Positions 1 to 6,141 of a stretch of DNA of 7,842 nt are shown piece after piece. Both the position numbers and the translations under genes were made by a program. The stretch covers positions 1 to 7,842 of the forward strand of contig DNPN01000237.1 of assembly GCA_003501385.1 (NCBI GenBank), in the 5' to 3' direction. Within the stretch, counting starts at the first letter, position 1, and the number at the start of each line of letters is the position of its first letter. This DNA comes from Rhizobium sp. (GTDB lineage Bacteria; Pseudomonadota; Alphaproteobacteria; Rhizobiales; Rhizobiaceae). The notes under the pieces were generated by a model that was not told the origin of the DNA, did no database searches, and saw only the letters and a list, made by a program, of their open reading frames with translations.

Positions 1-27
1 TCCACTTTTTCCGGGCAAGTCCACTTT
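1..27. repeat. Fragment of a rhizobial-type intergenic repeat
   Basis: The first 12 bases (TCCACTTTTTCC) are the exact reverse complement of bases 2306-2317, inside the palindromic repeat between rnd and deoB. TCCACTTT recurs as a direct repeat at 20-27. The TCCACTTTT/CCGG composition resembles the ACCGGTT...CCACTTTT core I know from intergenic regions of Rhizobiales. The window starts inside the element, so its full extent and fold cannot be judged. Confidence 0.4.
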
Positions 28-45
28 GGCGTTCATGAAAGTTAT

Positions 46-49
46 GGAG
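46..49 (+). promoter_or_regulatory. Ribosome binding site of the sulfatase-family gene
   Basis: GGAG lies five bases before the ATG at 55 but only two bases before the in-frame TTG at 52. The spacing favours ATG 55 as the true start. Confidence 0.6.
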
Positions 50-54
50 CATTG

Positions 55-1587
55 ATGAAAACCGCGAGCCTGCCAAATGTCCTGTTGGTCACTGCAGACC
101 AGTGGCGTGGCGATTGCCTCTCTACCGTGGGGCATTCTATGGTGCAGACACCCAATATTGATGGATTGGCCGGACAAGGCGTACTGTTTCGGCGGCATTT
201 TGCGGGGGCCGCACCCTGTTCGCCCGCGCGTGCATCTATTTACACCGGGCTCTATCAGATGAACCACCGTGTGTGTCGCAACGGCTCACCGTTGGACGCA
301 CGCTTCGATACGATCGCGCTGGCCGCGCGGCGGGCGGGCTATGATCCGACACTGTTTGGCTATACCGATGTCTCGCTTGATCCGCGCATCCGCGATGAAG
401 CTGATCCCAACACCACCAGTTATGAAGGTGTGCTGCCCGGCTTTACGGTGGGACAATTGCTGCTGGAAGACGACAGGCAATGGCTAAGCTGGCTCAAGAC
501 AAAGCGGGCAGGCGCACGACCAAGCCGCGACCTTCATCTGACCGGTGCCCCGCGACCGGTGAAGCCAAATCAGGAGCCACCGGCTTACAGCGCCGAGGAG
601 ACGCAGACCGCTTTCCTCACTGACTCCTTTTTGAACTGGTGCGAAGAGCAGACCCGCCCCTGGTTTGCCCATATTTCTTACTTGCGTCCGCATCCGCCAT
701 TTTGTGTTCCTGAGCCATATAATCGTATGTTTGCGCCGGATACCGTTCCAAAGCCGATACGTCACGCCACATTGGAAGCGGAAGCCGGAGTGCATCCGCT
801 GGCGAAGCTGTTTTTGGAGCAGCTCTCGCAATCTTCCTTTCTCTACGGTGCCGAGGGCCGGGTGGTGGATTGGAGTGAGGCCGACATCGCAACCATTCGT
901 GCCGTCTATTACGGTATGATGGCCGAGGTGGATGCGCAATTTGGCCGGATCATCGCAGCCTTGAAGCAAAGTGGTGCGTGGGACAACACCATCATTGTTT
1001 TTACCTCCGATCATGCCGAAATGATGGGTGATCATTGGATGTTTGGCAAAGGCGGAGCCTATGATGGCAGCTATCATATTCCGCTGGTCATCCGTGACCC
1101 CGCCTATGCTGACACGGCTGGCCGGGCCGTGGACAATTTCACCTCATCGGCCGATCTCATGCCCACGCTTTTGGCCCGGCTGGGCGTTGTGCCGAAAAAC
1201 CATCAGGACGGCGCATCTCTTCTTCCGTTTCTAAAGGGCGAGGCGCCATCAGACTGGCGCGACCACGCCTTTTGGGAGTTTGATTTCCGCGATGTGGTCA
1301 GCAATCATTCGGAGGAAGTGCTGGGCCTGAAGTCCAGTCAGTGTAATCTGGCCGTTTTGCGTGATGATCACTTCAAATATGTGCATTTTATCGGCCTGCC
1401 GCCGTTGCTGTTTGATCTGCAAGCGGACCCGAATGAGATGAACAATCTGGCCGATGATCCGGCTTATCTTGCCGTTCGTTTGCGTTATGCCGAAAAGCTG
1501 TTGGCGCTTCGGGGTGAGCATCTGGATCAGACTCTCGCCTACACCGAGCTTGGGGATGACGGTCCGGTTTCCAGGCCTCGCCGGTAA
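55..1587 (+). CDS. Sulfatase-family hydrolase, phosphonate monoester hydrolase/phosphodiesterase-like
   Basis: This is a 510-residue member of the alkaline phosphatase superfamily, counted from ATG 55; an in-frame TTG at 52 would add one residue but sits too close to the GGAG. Metal-site Asp15 lies in TADQWRGD. The sulfatase signature CSPAR has Cys55, which in this family is converted to formylglycine, followed by the usual YTG. Asn76, Thr104 (GYTD), His213 (RPHPPF), Asp319-His320 (TSDH) and Lys332 (FGKGG) complete the expected active site. GLYQMNHR, HPLAKLF, FEFDFRDV and KYVHFIGLPPLLFDL match what I remember of phosphonate monoester hydrolases from Rhizobium and Burkholderia, which are promiscuous on phosphonate monoesters, phosphodiesters and sulfate esters. 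No signal peptide is visible, so a cytoplasmic location is likely. It needs a formylglycine-generating enzyme, not seen here. An arylsulfatase role cannot be excluded. It seems to be transcribed alone or with rnd (80-base gap). Confidence 0.85.
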   Translation: MKTASLPNVLLVTADQWRGDCLSTVGHSMVQTPNIDGLAGQGVLFRRHFAGAAPCSPARASIYTGLYQMNHRVCRNGSPLDARFDTIALAARRAGYDPTLFGYTDVSLDPRIRDEADPNTTSYEGVLPGFTVGQLLLEDDRQWLSWLKTKRAGARPSRDLHLTGAPRPVKPNQEPPAYSAEETQTAFLTDSFLNWCEEQTRPWFAHISYLRPHPPFCVPEPYNRMFAPDTVPKPIRHATLEAEAGVHPLAKLFLEQLSQSSFLYGAEGRVVDWSEADIATIRAVYYGMMAEVDAQFGRIIAALKQSGAWDNTIIVFTSDHAEMMGDHWMFGKGGAYDGSYHIPLVIRDPAYADTAGRAVDNFTSSADLMPTLLARLGVVPKNHQDGASLLPFLKGEAPSDWRDHAFWEFDFRDVVSNHSEEVLGLKSSQCNLAVLRDDHFKYVHFIGLPPLLFDLQADPNEMNNLADDPAYLAVRLRYAEKLLALRGEHLDQTLAYTELGDDGPVSRPRR

Positions 1588-1657
1588 GGCAGGGGGACAA
1601 AGCGGTATCGCTCACGCTGTCTTTCCAGTATAGGCGGACTTGACGATATTGAGGTTT

Positions 1658-1661
1658 GGAG
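1658..1661 (+). promoter_or_regulatory. Ribosome binding site deciding the rnd start
   Basis: GGAG lies six bases before ATG 1668. An in-frame TTG at 1656 overlaps this site and so is unlikely to be the start. Confidence 0.6.
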
Positions 1662-1667
1662 ACTGGC

Positions 1668-2294
1668 ATGGCACCCACCATTCGCTATCATGAAGGCGAC
1701 ATCAGCGCAGACGCTCGCAATCGTTATGCCGGCGCGATTGCAATCGATACCGAAACACTGGGGCTTGTGCCGCGCCGTGACCGTTTGTGTGTGGTGCAGC
1801 TTTCGCCCGGCGATGGCAGCGCTGACGTGATCCGCATTGCCGCCGGGCAAAAGGATGCGCCCAATCTGGTGGCGCTGCTGAATGATGCATCGCGCGAAAA
1901 AATCTTCCACTATGGCCGGTTTGATATTGCTGTTCTGTTTCACACCTTTGGCGTCACCTGCATGCCGGTGTTCTGCACCAAGATTGCCTCGCGCCTCACC
2001 CGCACCTATACGGATCGGCATGGCTTGAAGGATAATCTCAAGGAAATGCTGGAAGTGGATATTTCCAAGGCGCAGCAATCCTCGGATTGGGCGGCGGAAA
2101 AGCTCAGTCAGGCGCAATTGGAATATGCGGCCTCTGACGTTTTGCACCTGCATGCCCTGCGCGATAAGCTGACAGCGCGCCTGCTGCGCGATGGCCGCAT
2201 GGAGCATGCCAAGGCCTGTTTCGAGTTTCTGCCCACCCGCGCCAAGCTGGATCTGTTGGGCTGGGATGATACCGATATTTTTGCCCATAGCTGA
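1668..2294 (+). CDS. rnd: Ribonuclease D, short form (3'-5' exoribonuclease)
   Basis: This is a DEDDy-family 3'-5' exonuclease of 208 residues that should trim the 3' ends of tRNA precursors and other structured RNAs in the cytoplasm. The three exonuclease motifs are present: Asp27 and Glu29 in AIDTETLGL (Exo I), Asp86 in HYGRFD (Exo II), and Tyr153 with Asp157 in YAASD (Exo III). The protein is essentially one catalytic domain. E. coli RNase D is about 375 residues and carries HRDC domains, which are absent here; this short form is usual in alphaproteobacteria. Substrate binding must therefore differ from the E. coli enzyme. Start at ATG 1668 was chosen from the GGAG at 1658-1661. The gene follows the sulfatase-family gene by 80 bases with no clear terminator between them, so co-transcription is possible though not functionally obvious. 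Confidence 0.88.
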   Translation: MAPTIRYHEGDISADARNRYAGAIAIDTETLGLVPRRDRLCVVQLSPGDGSADVIRIAAGQKDAPNLVALLNDASREKIFHYGRFDIAVLFHTFGVTCMPVFCTKIASRLTRTYTDRHGLKDNLKEMLEVDISKAQQSSDWAAEKLSQAQLEYAASDVLHLHALRDKLTARLLRDGRMEHAKACFEFLPTRAKLDLLGWDDTDIFAHS

Positions 2295-2295
2295 C

Positions 2296-2344
2296 GAGTT
2301 TGTCAGGAAAAAGTGGAGCCCGGTTTTTCTGATGAGACAAACTC
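2296..2344. repeat. Palindromic intergenic repeat of rhizobial type
   Basis: Starting two bases after the rnd stop, GAGTTTGTC (2296-2304) is perfectly complementary to GACAAACTC (2336-2344). Inside, AGGAAAAA can pair with TTTTTCT with one bulge, leaving an apical GTGGAGCCCGG. The core AAAAAGTGGAGCCCGGTTTT resembles a very common Rhizobiales intergenic sequence (AAAAGTGG.AACCGGTTTT). Bases 2306-2317 also match the reverse complement of bases 1-12. It may act as a 3' hairpin protecting or ending the rnd transcript, but it has no U-tract on the + strand, so I call it a repeat and not a terminator. Confidence 0.6.
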
Positions 2345-2353
2345 AAAAAAGAC

Positions 2354-2388
2354 AGCGATTTGCCACCACCACTGCAAATCGCTATGCA
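2354..2388 (+). promoter_or_regulatory. Putative promoter with overlapping inverted-repeat operator for deoB-add-upp
   Basis: AGCGATTTGC (2354-2363) and GCAAATCGCT (2374-2383) form a perfect 10-bp inverted repeat separated by 10 bases, so the half-site centres are 20 bp apart, about two helical turns. A candidate -35 box TTGCCA (2360-2365) and a weak -10 box TATGCA (2383-2388), 17 bases apart, overlap it, which places transcription start near 2395, before deoB at 2419. This is the geometry expected of a repressor site for a nucleoside-responsive regulator. On the - strand the same hairpin is followed by TTTTTT, but no - strand gene ends here. Promoter boxes are judged by eye only. Confidence 0.4.
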
Positions 2389-2418
2389 ACATCTATGATC
2401 AATGGTGTTTGGTGATAT

Positions 2419-3639
2419 ATGGCACGGGCATTTCTGTTTGTTCTCGACTCCTTCGGTGTCGGTGGCGCTCCCGATGCGGCAGGCTATCAGGATGAGGGTG
2501 CCGATACGCTGGGCCATATTGCCGAGTTTTGTGCGGCTGGTGCGGCGGATCGGCAGGGCTTGCGTGAGGGCCCGTTACAGCTTCCCAATATGTCGGCGCT
2601 GGGCCTGATGCATATCGCCAAAATGGCGAATGGTGCGACGCCAGCAGGCATGGCCGTGCCGGATCGCACCTTTGGCCTTTACGGTGCTGCCTCGGAAGTA
2701 TCTAAGGGCAAGGATACACCCTCCGGCCATTGGGAAATTGCAGGCACCCCGGTGATGTTTGACTGGGGTTATTTTCCATCCGAGGGCGACGCTTTCCCGC
2801 AAGAACTGGTAGAGGCCATCTGTCGCGAAGCCAATCTGCCCGGCATTCTGGGCAATTGCCACGCATCCGGCACCGATATTATTGCCCGTCTGGGGCAGGA
2901 ACATTGCCGCAGCGCCAAGCCGATCTGCTACACATCCTCCGATTCCGTGTTTCAGATTGCCGCCCATGAGCGTTACTTCGGCCTGGAGCGGCTGCTGAAA
3001 TTGTGCGAAATCGTGCGCCAATTGCTGATGCCCTATAATATCGGACGGGTGATTGCCCGGCCCTTTGTCGGTGAAACAGCGGCCACGTTTGAGCGCACAG
3101 GCAATCGCCGCGATTACTCTGTGCTGCCGCCAGAGCCAACGCTGCTGGACCGGCTCACGCAATCTGATCGCACCGTGCATGCCATTGGCAAGATTGGCGA
3201 TATTTTTGCCCATCAGGGCACGAGCCGCGAAATCAAGGCCAGCGGCAATCTGGCCCTGATGGACACGACGTTGAAGGTCATGGATGAGGCCAAGGATGGT
3301 GATCTGGTGTTCACCAATTTCGTTGATTTCGATATGCTCTATGGCCATCGCCGCGATGTGGCAGGCTATGCGGCGGCGCTGGAAGCCTTTGATGTCTGGC
3401 TGCCTGCCGTCTATCGCAAGCTCGTTCCCGGCGACATGGTGATTCTCACCGCAGACCACGGCTGTGACCCCACCTGGCGCGGCACAGATCACACCCGCGA
3501 ACGGGTGCCGATCATGGCCTTTGGCCCCGGCGTTCGCAGCCGCTCGTTAGGGGTTCGCTCTACCTTTGCGGATATCGGCGAGAGCATAGCCGCCCACCTT
3601 AGCATTGCGTCGGGTGCTCATGGCAGGAGTTTTCTATGA
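2419..3639 (+). CDS. deoB: Phosphopentomutase
   Basis: It interconverts ribose-1-phosphate and ribose-5-phosphate, and the deoxyribose equivalents, in the cytoplasm, linking nucleoside breakdown to the pentose phosphate pathway. At 406 residues it matches the full family length (E. coli about 407). It is an alkaline phosphatase-superfamily metalloenzyme with two Mn ions. Expected residues are present: Asp10 in FVLDSFGVGG, the phosphorylated Thr100 in KGKDTPSGHWE, Asp305 and His310 in DFDMLYGH, Asp346-His347 in TADHGCDP and His358 in GTDHTRE. The start is fixed by an in-frame stop at 2413-2415, immediately before ATG 2419; the ribosome binding site is weak (GGTGA, three bases away). Its last codons overlap add, so the two are translationally coupled. 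An inverted-repeat operator candidate lies upstream at 2354-2383. Confidence 0.96.
   Translation: MARAFLFVLDSFGVGGAPDAAGYQDEGADTLGHIAEFCAAGAADRQGLREGPLQLPNMSALGLMHIAKMANGATPAGMAVPDRTFGLYGAASEVSKGKDTPSGHWEIAGTPVMFDWGYFPSEGDAFPQELVEAICREANLPGILGNCHASGTDIIARLGQEHCRSAKPICYTSSDSVFQIAAHERYFGLERLLKLCEIVRQLLMPYNIGRVIARPFVGETAATFERTGNRRDYSVLPPEPTLLDRLTQSDRTVHAIGKIGDIFAHQGTSREIKASGNLALMDTTLKVMDEAKDGDLVFTNFVDFDMLYGHRRDVAGYAAALEAFDVWLPAVYRKLVPGDMVILTADHGCDPTWRGTDHTRERVPIMAFGPGVRSRSLGVRSTFADIGESIAAHLSIASGAHGRSFL
3625..3629 (+). promoter_or_regulatory. Ribosome binding site of add inside the deoB 3' end
   Basis: AGGAG lies six bases before ATG 3636, within the last codons of deoB. The ATGA overlap (start 3636, deoB stop 3637-3639) supports translational coupling. 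Confidence 0.75.
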
Positions 3640-4646
3640 CCGCAAATTTGTTGAAGGCTGAATTGCATTGCCATGTTGAGGGGGCAGCTCCGCCAGCCCT
3701 GACCTTGATGCAGGCCGAGAAATACGGCGTGGATTCGTCGGCTTTTGTGCGCAATGGGGCTTATGTCTGGCAGGATTTTACCAGCTTCATAGGCTGCTAT
3801 GATTTTGTCGCATCTGTGTTTCGCACAGAAGAGGATTATGCCGCCTTGGCCGAGGCCTATCTGTGCGAACTGGCGGGCGTCAATACGATCTATAGTGAGC
3901 TATTTATATCGCCAGACCACGGTGAAGCCGTGGGCTTGTCGGCGGAAGCCTATATTGAAGGCTTGGCGGCGGGCATTGTGCGTGCGCGGGAAAAGGCCGG
4001 CATTGAATGCCGCATGGTCATCATCGGCGAGCGCCACTTAGGCCCGGACAATGTGCTGCGCCGCGCCAAGTGGCTGGCCAATTACTGCCATCCGCTGGTC
4101 ACGGGCTTCAACATGGCGGGCGAAGAGCGCATGAACCGGGTTGCGGATTACGCGCCCGCCTTTGCCATTGCCAAGGAGGCTGGCTATGGCATCACCATCC
4201 ATGCAGGCGAACTGTGCGGGGCCTTCAGTGTGGCGGACGCGCTGGATCATGTTGGCCCAAGCCGGATTGGCCACGGGGTGCGCTCCATTGAAGATGCTGA
4301 TCTGGTCAAGCGGTTGGCTGATCTGGGCACGGTTTTAGAGGTCTGCCCAGCCTCGAATATTGCCTTGCAGGTGTTTCCCGATCACGATAGCCATCCGCTG
4401 CGGCAATTGACCGATGCTGGGGTGCGGGTGTGCATCAATTCCGATGATCCGCCATTTTTCCACACTTCGCTGGCGCAGGATTATGAGATTGTCGCCAACA
4501 TGGGCTTTGACATAGTTGAGATCAACGCCATGACGCGCACCGCAATCGAAGCAGCCTTTGTGGACGAAGCCACCCGTTCACGGCTGCTTTTGCGCCTTGA
4601 TGGGGCGTCACTTCAGGATGCATCTGGGGATGAGACGGCAAAATAG
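3636..4646 (+). CDS. add: Adenosine deaminase
   Basis: It hydrolyses adenosine (and probably deoxyadenosine) to inosine and ammonia; 336 residues, close to E. coli Add (333). It is a zinc-dependent amidohydrolase-superfamily barrel. Zinc ligands and catalytic residues are visible: His11 and His13 in ELHCHVEG, His189 and Glu192 in IHAGE, His213 in IGHGV, and Asp270-Asp271 in NSDDP. The GHG motif favours adenosine deaminase over the related adenine deaminases, which more often have DHG, although the VCPASN and NSDDP.FF stretches resemble the adenine deaminase branch a little. Specificity is thus likely but not proven. It overlaps deoB by four bases; inosine made here would be split by a phosphorylase encoded elsewhere, and the ribose-1-phosphate passed to DeoB. 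No terminator is seen before upp. Confidence 0.9.
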   Translation: MTANLLKAELHCHVEGAAPPALTLMQAEKYGVDSSAFVRNGAYVWQDFTSFIGCYDFVASVFRTEEDYAALAEAYLCELAGVNTIYSELFISPDHGEAVGLSAEAYIEGLAAGIVRAREKAGIECRMVIIGERHLGPDNVLRRAKWLANYCHPLVTGFNMAGEERMNRVADYAPAFAIAKEAGYGITIHAGELCGAFSVADALDHVGPSRIGHGVRSIEDADLVKRLADLGTVLEVCPASNIALQVFPDHDSHPLRQLTDAGVRVCINSDDPPFFHTSLAQDYEIVANMGFDIVEINAMTRTAIEAAFVDEATRSRLLLRLDGASLQDASGDETAK

Positions 4647-4729
4647 CCTGCACACTCTTGCCCACACGGCGGTTTCTTGGAACAGAATGACTCCAAAATC
4701 AGAGCAATAAACAGAAAAAAGGTTCACTC

Positions 4730-5359
4730 ATGGACGGCGTTACAGTCATCAATCACCCCCTCGTGCAGCACAAGCTTTCCTTCATGCGTCGCAAGGAAAC
4801 CTCGACAGCGGGCTTTCGGCGGTTGCTGCGGGAAATTTCCACGCTGTTGTGCTATGAAGTAACCCGCGATCTTGAACTGACCATGGAAACCATCGAAACC
4901 CCGATGGTGGAGATGGAAACCCCGGTGCTGGAAGGCAAGAAGCTGGTGTTCGCTTCCATTCTGCGCGCTGGCAACGGCCTGCTAGAAGGCATGCTGGATC
5001 TGGTGCCGTCGGCCCGCGTCTCCCACGTTGGCGTGTACCGCGACCATGAAACTCTGCAAGCGGTGGAATATTACTTCAAGGCCCCGGAAAGCCTGTCTGA
5101 GCGCCTCGTCATCGTGGTGGATCCGATGCTGGCCACCGGCAATTCTTCCATTGCCGCCGTGGACAAGCTGAAAGAGCGTGGCGCGGTCAACCTGCGCTTC
5201 GTCTGCCTGCTGGCAGCCCCGGAAGGCATCAAGAATTTCCGCGAAGCCCATCCCGATGTGCATGTTTACACGGCGGCTATTGACAGCCACCTGAACGAGC
5301 ACGGCTATATCGTGCCGGGTCTGGGTGATGCGGGCGACCGCATGTATGGCACCAAGTAA
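4730..5359 (+). CDS. upp: Uracil phosphoribosyltransferase
   Basis: It makes UMP from uracil and PRPP in pyrimidine salvage, in the cytoplasm. At 209 residues it equals the usual length (E. coli 208). The PRPP-binding loop is VDPMLATGNSS (about residues 130-140), with the preceding ASILRAGNGL segment typical of the family. The C-terminal uracil-binding motif GYIVPGLGDAGDRMYGTK (192-209) is intact. The start at ATG 4730 follows AAAGG at 4718-4722, seven bases away. It is 83 bases behind add with no terminator in between, so it probably belongs to the deoB-add-upp transcript, though a separate weak promoter in the gap cannot be excluded. A strong terminator follows. Confidence 0.96.
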   Translation: MDGVTVINHPLVQHKLSFMRRKETSTAGFRRLLREISTLLCYEVTRDLELTMETIETPMVEMETPVLEGKKLVFASILRAGNGLLEGMLDLVPSARVSHVGVYRDHETLQAVEYYFKAPESLSERLVIVVDPMLATGNSSIAAVDKLKERGAVNLRFVCLLAAPEGIKNFREAHPDVHVYTAAIDSHLNEHGYIVPGLGDAGDRMYGTK

Positions 5360-5384
5360 GGTTTCATTTACCATAAAACAACGG

Positions 5385-5418
5385 AACCCCGGTGCCTTGT
5401 CGCCGGGGTTTGCTTTTT
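5385..5418 (+). terminator. Rho-independent terminator after upp
   Basis: AACCCCGGTG (5385-5394) pairs with CGCCGGGGTT (5401-5410), giving a 10-bp GC-rich stem with one G-T pair and a six-base loop CCTTGT. After TGC comes a run of five T (5414-5418). It ends the nucleoside salvage cluster. Confidence 0.88.
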
Positions 5419-5467
5419 CAGGTGTACTGTAGCTCTTGCGTTGATGTGTTTCGACGAGGGATGTTTG

Positions 5468-5472
5468 GGAGG
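5468..5472 (+). promoter_or_regulatory. Ribosome binding site of the aspartic protease gene
   Basis: GGAGG lies nine bases before ATG 5482. The alternative in-frame ATG at 5461 has a GAGGG touching it with no spacer, so 5482 is preferred. Confidence 0.65.
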
Positions 5473-5481
5473 CAATGGGCC

Positions 5482-6003
5482 ATGTTGAAGCGGGTTTTGG
5501 TCTTTGCCGGGGTGGTTGTTGTGGTCGCGACGCAGCTGCCCGCTTATTTGCAGCGCCGTATGGACACGGCCGTCCCAGTCGCAGCCGTGCAAACCGCACC
5601 GGATGTGCCGAAGCAGCCAGCGCCGGGTCTGGAACAGGCGTTGCTGGTCGCTGATCGCAACGGCCATTTCACCACCACGTTTCGCATCAACGACAAGGCC
5701 GTTGATGGGATGATCGACACCGGCGCATCTTCGGTGGCCATCAACGAAAGCACGGCTCGTCGTCTGGGGTTTGGTGCTGGTGATCTCGACTTCAAATACA
5801 GGGTCAACACCGCCAATGGTCAGGTACAGGCGGCAGCCGTGATGCTGGATCGTGTCGAAGTGGGCGGCGTGCGCGTGCAAGACGTGCAGGCCATGGTGCT
5901 ACCAGACAAGGCTCTCTCCGGCACGCTGATCGGCATGACATTTTTGAAAAAGCTGGGCAGCTATAAGGTCGAAAACGGCCAGATGCGGCTCAGCCAGCGA
6001 TAA
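5482..6003 (+). CDS. Membrane-anchored retropepsin-like aspartic protease (clan AA, TIGR02281-like)
   Basis: This 173-residue protein has a short basic N-terminus (MLKR) and one hydrophobic helix (about residues 5-23). A proline/alanine-rich linker (about 28-50) follows, then a single retropepsin-type domain. The active-site motif is IDTGASSVAI with Asp79, in the order expected: substrate-facing strand (GHFTTTFRIN), DTGAS loop, then hydrophobic strands. The C-terminal LIGMTFLKKLGSYKVENGQMRL is typical of this proteobacterial family. Like retroviral proteases it has only one catalytic Asp, so activity would need a dimer. The anchor orientation suggests a periplasmic catalytic domain. Substrates of the family are, to my knowledge, unknown. 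It stands alone after the upp terminator; no link with the nucleoside genes is implied. An upstream in-frame ATG at 5461 would add seven residues. Confidence 0.82.
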   Translation: MLKRVLVFAGVVVVVATQLPAYLQRRMDTAVPVAAVQTAPDVPKQPAPGLEQALLVADRNGHFTTTFRINDKAVDGMIDTGASSVAINESTARRLGFGAGDLDFKYRVNTANGQVQAAAVMLDRVEVGGVRVQDVQAMVLPDKALSGTLIGMTFLKKLGSYKVENGQMRLSQR

Positions 6004-6035
6004 GGTGCGAGACTTCAAGGTTATTGTCCTATTGT

Positions 6036-6050
6036 GGGCAGGATCTGCCC
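6036..6050 (+). terminator. Small hairpin after the protease gene, possible weak terminator
   Basis: GGGCAG (6036-6041) and CTGCCC (6045-6050) form a perfect 6-bp stem with a three-base GAT loop, 32 bases past the stop codon. The following bases are only moderately T-rich (TTTGTTTCTCT from about 6057), so termination would be weak. Confidence 0.35.
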
Positions 6051-6068
6051 TGAATATTTGTTTCTCTG

Positions 6069-6118
6069 TTGTGCAATCTCAGGATGCTCATATAAGTTGA
6101 ACTCTTGTTTCCTGAGAT
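6069..6118 (+). promoter_or_regulatory. Putative promoter and inverted repeat before the LysE-type exporter
   Basis: ATCTCAGGA (6076-6084) and TCCTGAGAT (6110-6118) form a perfect 9-bp inverted repeat with a 25-base interior. The interior contains TATAAG (6091-6096), a good -10 match, 16 bases after TTGTGC (6069-6074), a partial -35 match. Start of transcription would fall near 6103. The left arm would lie between the two boxes and the right arm just past the start point, consistent with a looped or paired operator, or with a 5' leader hairpin if transcription starts further upstream. Read by eye only. Confidence 0.35.
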
Positions 6119-6141
6119 CACCATGAGAGGCAGCAATCGAT

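Noticed and set aside
484..1077. 197-codon open frame on the - strand opposite the sulfatase-family gene
   Set aside because: The + strand gene has a complete active site; the opposite frame has no family resemblance.
1539..2288. 249-codon open frame on the - strand opposite rnd
   Set aside because: It is the antisense shadow of rnd, whose DEDDy motifs are intact; the antisense translation shows no recognisable domain.
2345..2383. Intrinsic terminator on the - strand (10-bp hairpin followed by TTTTTT)
   Set aside because: No - strand gene ends nearby, so a terminator in that direction has nothing to terminate; the operator reading is preferred.
2575..3492. 305-codon open frame on the - strand opposite deoB
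   Set aside because: It lies wholly within deoB, a full-length recognised gene; the translation is rich in His, Gln and Ile as expected for a shadow of GC-rich codons.
4647..4729. Possible separate promoter or small hairpin (TTGGA/TCCAA at 4677-4681 and 4692-4696) before upp
   Set aside because: The arms are only 5 bp and no convincing -35/-10 pair is present; chance is a sufficient explanation.
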